NCBI RefSeq assembly: GCF_000758305.1
Contig: NZ_CP009458.1
Location: forward strand, 1,798,001-1,862,000
Direction of reading: 5' to 3'
Source of the DNA: Cedecea neteri
Lineage (GTDB): Bacteria; Pseudomonadota; Gammaproteobacteria; Enterobacterales; Enterobacteriaceae
DNA length: 64,000 nt
The notes beneath the pieces were generated by a model. It worked only from the letters and a program-made list of their open reading frames with translations. It was not told the DNA's origin and searched no databases. Each line of letters starts with the position of its first letter. Within the stretch, counting starts at the first letter, position 1. This document shows positions 60,622 to 64,000 of this stretch, in pieces. The position numbers were made by a program, and so were the translations under genes.

Positions 60622-60675
60622 CAGGAAGGATTCTACTGATTTCCTTTGGGTTACGGAAGTAATGTTACGAAAGCG

Positions 60676-62334
60676 TTATGGGCCCGGTGGGGCAAACCAG
60701 GCGGACTTGAAATCAAACCAGCCTAGCGTGTTCATCCGCACCCCGCGCATACTGCGCTGGCCTTCAATGCGCAACCAATGATGAATCAATGGGATAACGT
60801 CATTTCGCTCCAGCATTTGCTTGCACCATTCCGGCAGGGCCAGCGTTTTGCTGTGCCAGCGATGAGCATCGCCCTGCCAGTCGATGGGGATGCATTTTTG
60901 AATCAGCGGGACTTCATACAGCTGGGCAAACAGGGAGTATTCCAGCGGCATAGTGAAGTTCACGCTGTTCAGCCAGATGTCGCTCTCGGCCTCGCCCTGA
61001 TGCCACTCCGCATAATCTATCTCCTGCACAATCAGCTTCACGCCCTGCTCAGCCAGTAATTCGGTCATGATGCTGCTGATCACCCGATGCTCTACGTGGT
61101 CGCGATAATAGGTGAGCGTAATGCTCTCCAGCCCGGCAGGTTTAGCCAGCAACGGCCCGGTGCGCGAATGGTGCCAGCGCGGGAGTAAACCATAGGCCGG
61201 GAACCAGTATTGTTGATACTGCTCGGTCGCGCGGTAGATAAGGTTGACCGGGGAGAGAATATGCCCAATCCACTGGCGAACGTCTTCATTGACGCCGAGG
61301 CTGGAGCGGCTGTCGAACAGCAGGTAGTAGCAGCCTTCTTCCGGGCGGCTTTCAACGGCTTTTTCGCTGTCCGGCATGCCCTGGAGCTGCACGCCACAGC
61401 TCGACTCTTCACCCACTTCGGGCAGGACCCAGAAGTTAACCTCGTCAATCAGCGCCCGAAAGCCAAAGTAATCATCAAAGGCGTGGATCTTTAGCTGGTT
61501 GCGGTTGTTCCGCGCCACGGAATAGGGGCCCGTGCCGATGGGCTGGCTGGCGAAATTTGTCATCGTTGTCCATTCCCGCGGCAGGATCATGGCGTTCACG
61601 CTGCCCAACAGCCACGGCAGCCAGTCATCCGGCTGGCTAAGATGGATATCCAGTGTCCAGATAGTCGGCGAGGTGATTTGTGTGATATGGGCAAAAAGCG
61701 GCAGGGCGTTGATGCGCTGCAGGGAAGATATGATATCGAGCATGTCCAGCTCGCGGCCGTGATGGAAATGGATGCCGGGGCGCAGGAAGAAACGCCAGCG
61801 TAAAGGGGAAATTTGCTGCCAATGGTGAGCAATATCCGCTTCGAGTTCCCCATTTTCCTCATTTATTCGCGTCAGGCCGCTAAAAATCTGGCGGGCGATG
61901 TGGGTTTCGGAGCGACGCAGCGCCGAACCGGGCAGCAGATTTAGCAGCGGGCGATAGTAAAGGACACGCAGAATATGTCTGCCCTGGCGAAAGCTGCGGC
62001 CTAAATGAGAGATGAGCATCTGGCGGACAGCGGCTTTGTCGCCGACGATTTGGACTAGCTGATCGATGCGATCTTGCTCCAGCAGATCTTCCGCCCTCTG
62101 CTGCTGAAGCGCCAGCCCGGTATAAAGAAAAGTGAGCTGCGAGCGCTTGCCTCGTCCGGCTTCCGCCTGCCAGCTTAGCCAGCCCTTTTCCTGCATCGCA
62201 TTAAGCAGCGTACGCATATGGCGGCGGGAACAGCTCAGCAAATCCGCTAAATCATTCAGCGTGGTTTCCTGAGGTTTGCCTTCGCAGCATTGCCACAGGC
62301 GGATGAATTGTTGTTGCAGGCGTGACGAAGACAT
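60676..62334 (-). CDS. sgrR: Sugar-phosphate stress regulator SgrR
   Basis: This 552-residue transcription activator turns on sgrS when hexose phosphates accumulate. An N-terminal winged-helix DNA-binding domain (about 1-110, LNDLADLLSCSRRHMRTLLNAMQEKGWLSW) is joined to a solute-binding-protein-like domain (about 160-552, SBP_bac_5-like). The latter presumably senses a small molecule. Length and ends match E. coli (551). It is divergent from sgrS/sgrT and setA, its regulon neighbours. The gap to the SgrS start is 67 bases and must contain the SgrR operator. Confidence 0.97.
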   Translation of the reverse strand: MSSSRLQQQFIRLWQCCEGKPQETTLNDLADLLSCSRRHMRTLLNAMQEKGWLSWQAEAGRGKRSQLTFLYTGLALQQQRAEDLLEQDRIDQLVQIVGDKAAVRQMLISHLGRSFRQGRHILRVLYYRPLLNLLPGSALRRSETHIARQIFSGLTRINEENGELEADIAHHWQQISPLRWRFFLRPGIHFHHGRELDMLDIISSLQRINALPLFAHITQITSPTIWTLDIHLSQPDDWLPWLLGSVNAMILPREWTTMTNFASQPIGTGPYSVARNNRNQLKIHAFDDYFGFRALIDEVNFWVLPEVGEESSCGVQLQGMPDSEKAVESRPEEGCYYLLFDSRSSLGVNEDVRQWIGHILSPVNLIYRATEQYQQYWFPAYGLLPRWHHSRTGPLLAKPAGLESITLTYYRDHVEHRVISSIMTELLAEQGVKLIVQEIDYAEWHQGEAESDIWLNSVNFTMPLEYSLFAQLYEVPLIQKCIPIDWQGDAHRWHSKTLALPEWCKQMLERNDVIPLIHHWLRIEGQRSMRGVRMNTLGWFDFKSAWFAPPGP

Positions 62335-62401
62335 AAAAGAGGAACTCCAGGCGGAAACTCATCAATTTAACTTTCCCTATATTACGCCAATAATCATCCT
62401 C

Positions 62402-62653
62402 GATGAAGCGAGGAGGTGTTTATGAAGCGGTCATCACCTGCGAAGTTTTTCCAACAGTACTTTGCCGCAACACAGTTTGTTTGTTCTGGATGGCTGGCTC
62501 GCCTGACGGTGGAGCAAAGACTAAGGATGCTCGAAGACTTGATGCAGTGGGAGGTTACAACCCCGATGCCCGAGAACGCCAACGCGCCGACTCATGTGTG
62601 ACTGAGTATTGGTGCTTTTCACCGGCCAGCAGCTGTTTACTGCTGGCTTTTTT
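62402..62653 (+). ncRNA. sgrS: SgrS dual-function small RNA
   Basis: The roughly 252-base RNA begins gatgaagcgaggagg, as in E. coli. It carries sgrT, then the conserved antisense segment tgtgtgactgagtattggtg (62595-62614), which pairs with the ptsG ribosome-binding region. It ends in a terminator stem gccagcag (62625-62632) / ctgctggc (62640-62647) with a T-run, the usual Hfq-binding end. A -10-like AATAAT lies at 62388-62393. It is about 25 bases longer than E. coli SgrS because sgrT is longer. Confidence 0.93.
62422..62601 (+). CDS. sgrT: SgrT, inhibitor of glucose transporter PtsG, enlarged form
   Basis: This 59-codon frame lies inside SgrS, with a gaggagg Shine-Dalgarno just upstream. 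The core FFQQYFAATQFVCSGWLARLTVEQRLRMLEDLMQW aligns with E. coli SgrT (43 residues), which blocks glucose uptake by the EIICB-Glc protein. It has a few extra residues at the N-terminus and a longer C-terminal tail (VTTPMPENANAPTHV). The stop codon TGA 62599-62601 lies within the conserved antisense segment. An in-frame GTG at 62416 is an alternative start but overlaps the Shine-Dalgarno spacing. Confidence 0.85.
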   Translation: MKRSSPAKFFQQYFAATQFVCSGWLARLTVEQRLRMLEDLMQWEVTTPMPENANAPTHV

Positions 62654-62713
62654 CGTTTAATCTTTACGCATTTAACAAATACCTCTGACGACATCTCCTT
62701 TTAAGGACACTCC

Positions 62714-63892
62714 ATGCTCTGGTTTTTGACCCGCGCACGCCGTTTTAACCCTGTTTACGCTGCCTTCATGGCCGTCTCTTTTATGATTGGCGTGGCCGGT
62801 GCGCTACAGGCTCCGACGCTTAGCCTCTTTTTAACTCGTGAAGTTGAAGTCAGGCCGTTTTGGGTCGGCCTGTTTTACACCGTTAACGCGATTGCCGGGA
62901 TTGGTGTCAGTTTACTGCTGGCCAAAAGGTCAGACAGTCAGGGCGACAGGCGAAAACTGATTATGGTTTGCTGCGTGATGGCGGTGGCAAACTGCGTTCT
63001 GTTTGCCTTTAACCGTCATTATCTGACGCTGATTACGCTCGGCGTAATGTTTGCCTCAATAGCCAATACCGCCATGCCGCAGATTTTTGCCCTGGCGCGT
63101 GAATACGCCGACCGTTCCGCCCGCGAAGTGGTGATGTTCAGCTCGATCATGCGTGCGCAGCTTTCTTTGGCGTGGGTTATCGGGCCGCCACTCTCTTTTA
63201 TGTTGGCACTGAAATATGGCTTTACCACGATGTTCCTTATCGCTGCCGGGATATTTGTTATTTCACTGGCGCTGATTATTTTCGCGCTGCCGTCAGTGCC
63301 GAGAGTTGAACAGCCCGCAGAGGTGGCGATAACGCAGGTCAGCGGCTGGAAAGACAGTAACGTGCGGATGTTGTTTATCGCTTCGATGCTGATGTGGACC
63401 TGCAACACCATGTACATCATCGATATGCCGCTGTGGATAAGCCAGGATCTCGGGTTGCCGGATGAGCTGGCGGGGTTATTAATGGGCACGGCGGCAGGGA
63501 TTGAGATCCCCGCGATGATCCTCGCCGGCTACTACGTGAAGCGTTTTGGAAAACGTAACATGATGGTGGCGGCCGTTGCAGCGGGCATCCTGTTTTATGT
63601 TGGGCTGATCCTGTTCCACTCTAAAACGGCGCTGGTGGTCTTACAGCTGTTTAACGCGGTGTTTATCGGAATTATTGCGGGGATAGGCATGCTGTGGTTC
63701 CAGGATTTGATGCCGGGAAGACCGGGCTCTGCAACGACGCTATTCACCAACAGTATTTCAACGGGCGTGATTCTGGCTGGGATACTTCAAGGCGCGCTTG
63801 CGGAAGGTTTTGGTCACTATTCTGTTTACTGGCTGATGGCGGCACTTGCGGTGATCGCGCTGTTCCTGACTAGCCGGGTTAAGAACGTTTGA
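62714..63892 (+). CDS. setA: Sugar efflux transporter SetA
   Basis: This 392-residue MFS exporter of glucose, lactose and analogues has 12 membrane segments. Characteristic blocks are GVAGALQAPTLSLFLTREVE, LLAKRSDSQGDRRKLIM between segments 2 and 3, and MWTCNTMYIIDMPLWIS in segment 7. It has the same length as E. coli SetA. It is 60 bases downstream of the SgrS terminator and is thought to be partly cotranscribed with sgrS during sugar-phosphate stress, helping to relieve it. Confidence 0.96.
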   Translation: MLWFLTRARRFNPVYAAFMAVSFMIGVAGALQAPTLSLFLTREVEVRPFWVGLFYTVNAIAGIGVSLLLAKRSDSQGDRRKLIMVCCVMAVANCVLFAFNRHYLTLITLGVMFASIANTAMPQIFALAREYADRSAREVVMFSSIMRAQLSLAWVIGPPLSFMLALKYGFTTMFLIAAGIFVISLALIIFALPSVPRVEQPAEVAITQVSGWKDSNVRMLFIASMLMWTCNTMYIIDMPLWISQDLGLPDELAGLLMGTAAGIEIPAMILAGYYVKRFGKRNMMVAAVAAGILFYVGLILFHSKTALVVLQLFNAVFIGIIAGIGMLWFQDLMPGRPGSATTLFTNSISTGVILAGILQGALAEGFGHYSVYWLMAALAVIALFLTSRVKNV

Positions 63893-63896
63893 TTTG

Positions 63897-63915
63897 AGCC
63901 GCTATTGAAGCGGCT
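63897..63915 (+). terminator. Hairpin after setA, possible terminator
   Basis: agccgct (63897-63903) / agcggct (63909-63915) with loop attga lies five bases after the setA stop. The T-run is poor (tatc), so this is a weak terminator at best. The remaining 85 bases of the window show no feature I can support. Confidence 0.5.
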
Positions 63916-64000
63916 TATCAAGTAAAAGCAAAAAGGAAAACGATATTGCATTGTTTAAGCCGTGCAAAATTATTGGCACAATCAGGCTGCCGGAGTAAAC

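Noticed and set aside
1..64000. CRISPR arrays, insertion sequences, prophage genes, tRNA or rRNA genes, toxin-antitoxin or anti-phage loci
   Set aside because: None were seen on either strand. No regularly spaced repeats, transposase, integrase or phage structural motifs appear, and essentially every base is assigned to core genes or short intergenic regions.

Overview
The window is a chromosomal segment from a member of the Enterobacteriaceae. From 5.9 kb to the right end the gene order is the classic E. coli 0 to 2 minute region: arcA - yjjY - yjtD - thrLABC - yaaX - yaaA - yaaJ - talB - mog - satP - dnaKJ - nhaAR - rpsT - ribF - ileS - lspA - fkpB - ispH - rihC - dapB - carAB - kefFC - folA - apaHG - rsmA - pdxA - surA - lptD - djlA - rluA - rapA - polB - yabI - thiQPB - sgrR - sgrS/sgrT - setA. 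Most proteins match the E. coli ones in length to within a few residues. The genus cannot be fixed from this alone. The gene content differs from K-12 as I remember it. There is no araCBAD between polB and yabI, no cai/fix block between carB and kefF, and no yaaW/yaaI before dnaK. There is an extra transporter between mog and satP, and a peptide-type ABC transporter operon sits beside arcA.

Layout. 1-5.9 kb: the end of an accessory operon (solute-binding protein, two permeases, a fused double ATPase and a cytoplasmic CocE/NonD-type serine hydrolase), tightly overlapped and running toward arcA. 5.9-8 kb: arcA with a long AT-rich upstream region holding the tiny conserved gene yjjY, then an rRNA/tRNA methyltransferase. 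8-13 kb: the threonine operon with leader peptide and attenuator. 13-19.7 kb: yaaX, yaaA, yaaJ, talB, mog, an MHS-type transporter and satP. 19.7-25.5 kb: the dnaKJ heat-shock operon with a sigma-32 promoter, then nhaAR. 25.5-33.8 kb: rpsT (UUG start), the ribF-ileS-lspA-fkpB-ispH operon, rihC and dapB. 33.8-38.6 kb: carAB behind two promoters and a double ARG box. 38.7-42.2 kb: a YgdI/YgdR-like lipoprotein, kefFC and folA. 42.2-49 kb: the leftward lptD-surA-pdxA-rsmA-apaG-apaH cluster linking outer-membrane assembly to ribosome maturation and Ap4A turnover. 49-56.4 kb: djlA, rluA, rapA and polB, with two related ERIC-type repeats and a LexA box. 56.5-64 kb: yabI, the TPP-riboswitch-controlled thiBPQ operon, and the sugar-phosphate stress module sgrR/sgrS/sgrT/setA.

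Nearly all of the window is well-known core genome. The parts most worth a second look are the transporter-hydrolase operon at the left edge, the enlarged sgrT frame that runs into the presumed ptsG-pairing segment of SgrS, the ERIC pair flanking rapA (one supplies the 5' region of rluA), and the replacement of variable loci next to conserved ones. I saw no insertion sequence, prophage, CRISPR array, tRNA or rRNA gene. I saw no obvious pseudogene and no clearly undescribed multi-gene system beyond the left-edge operon.
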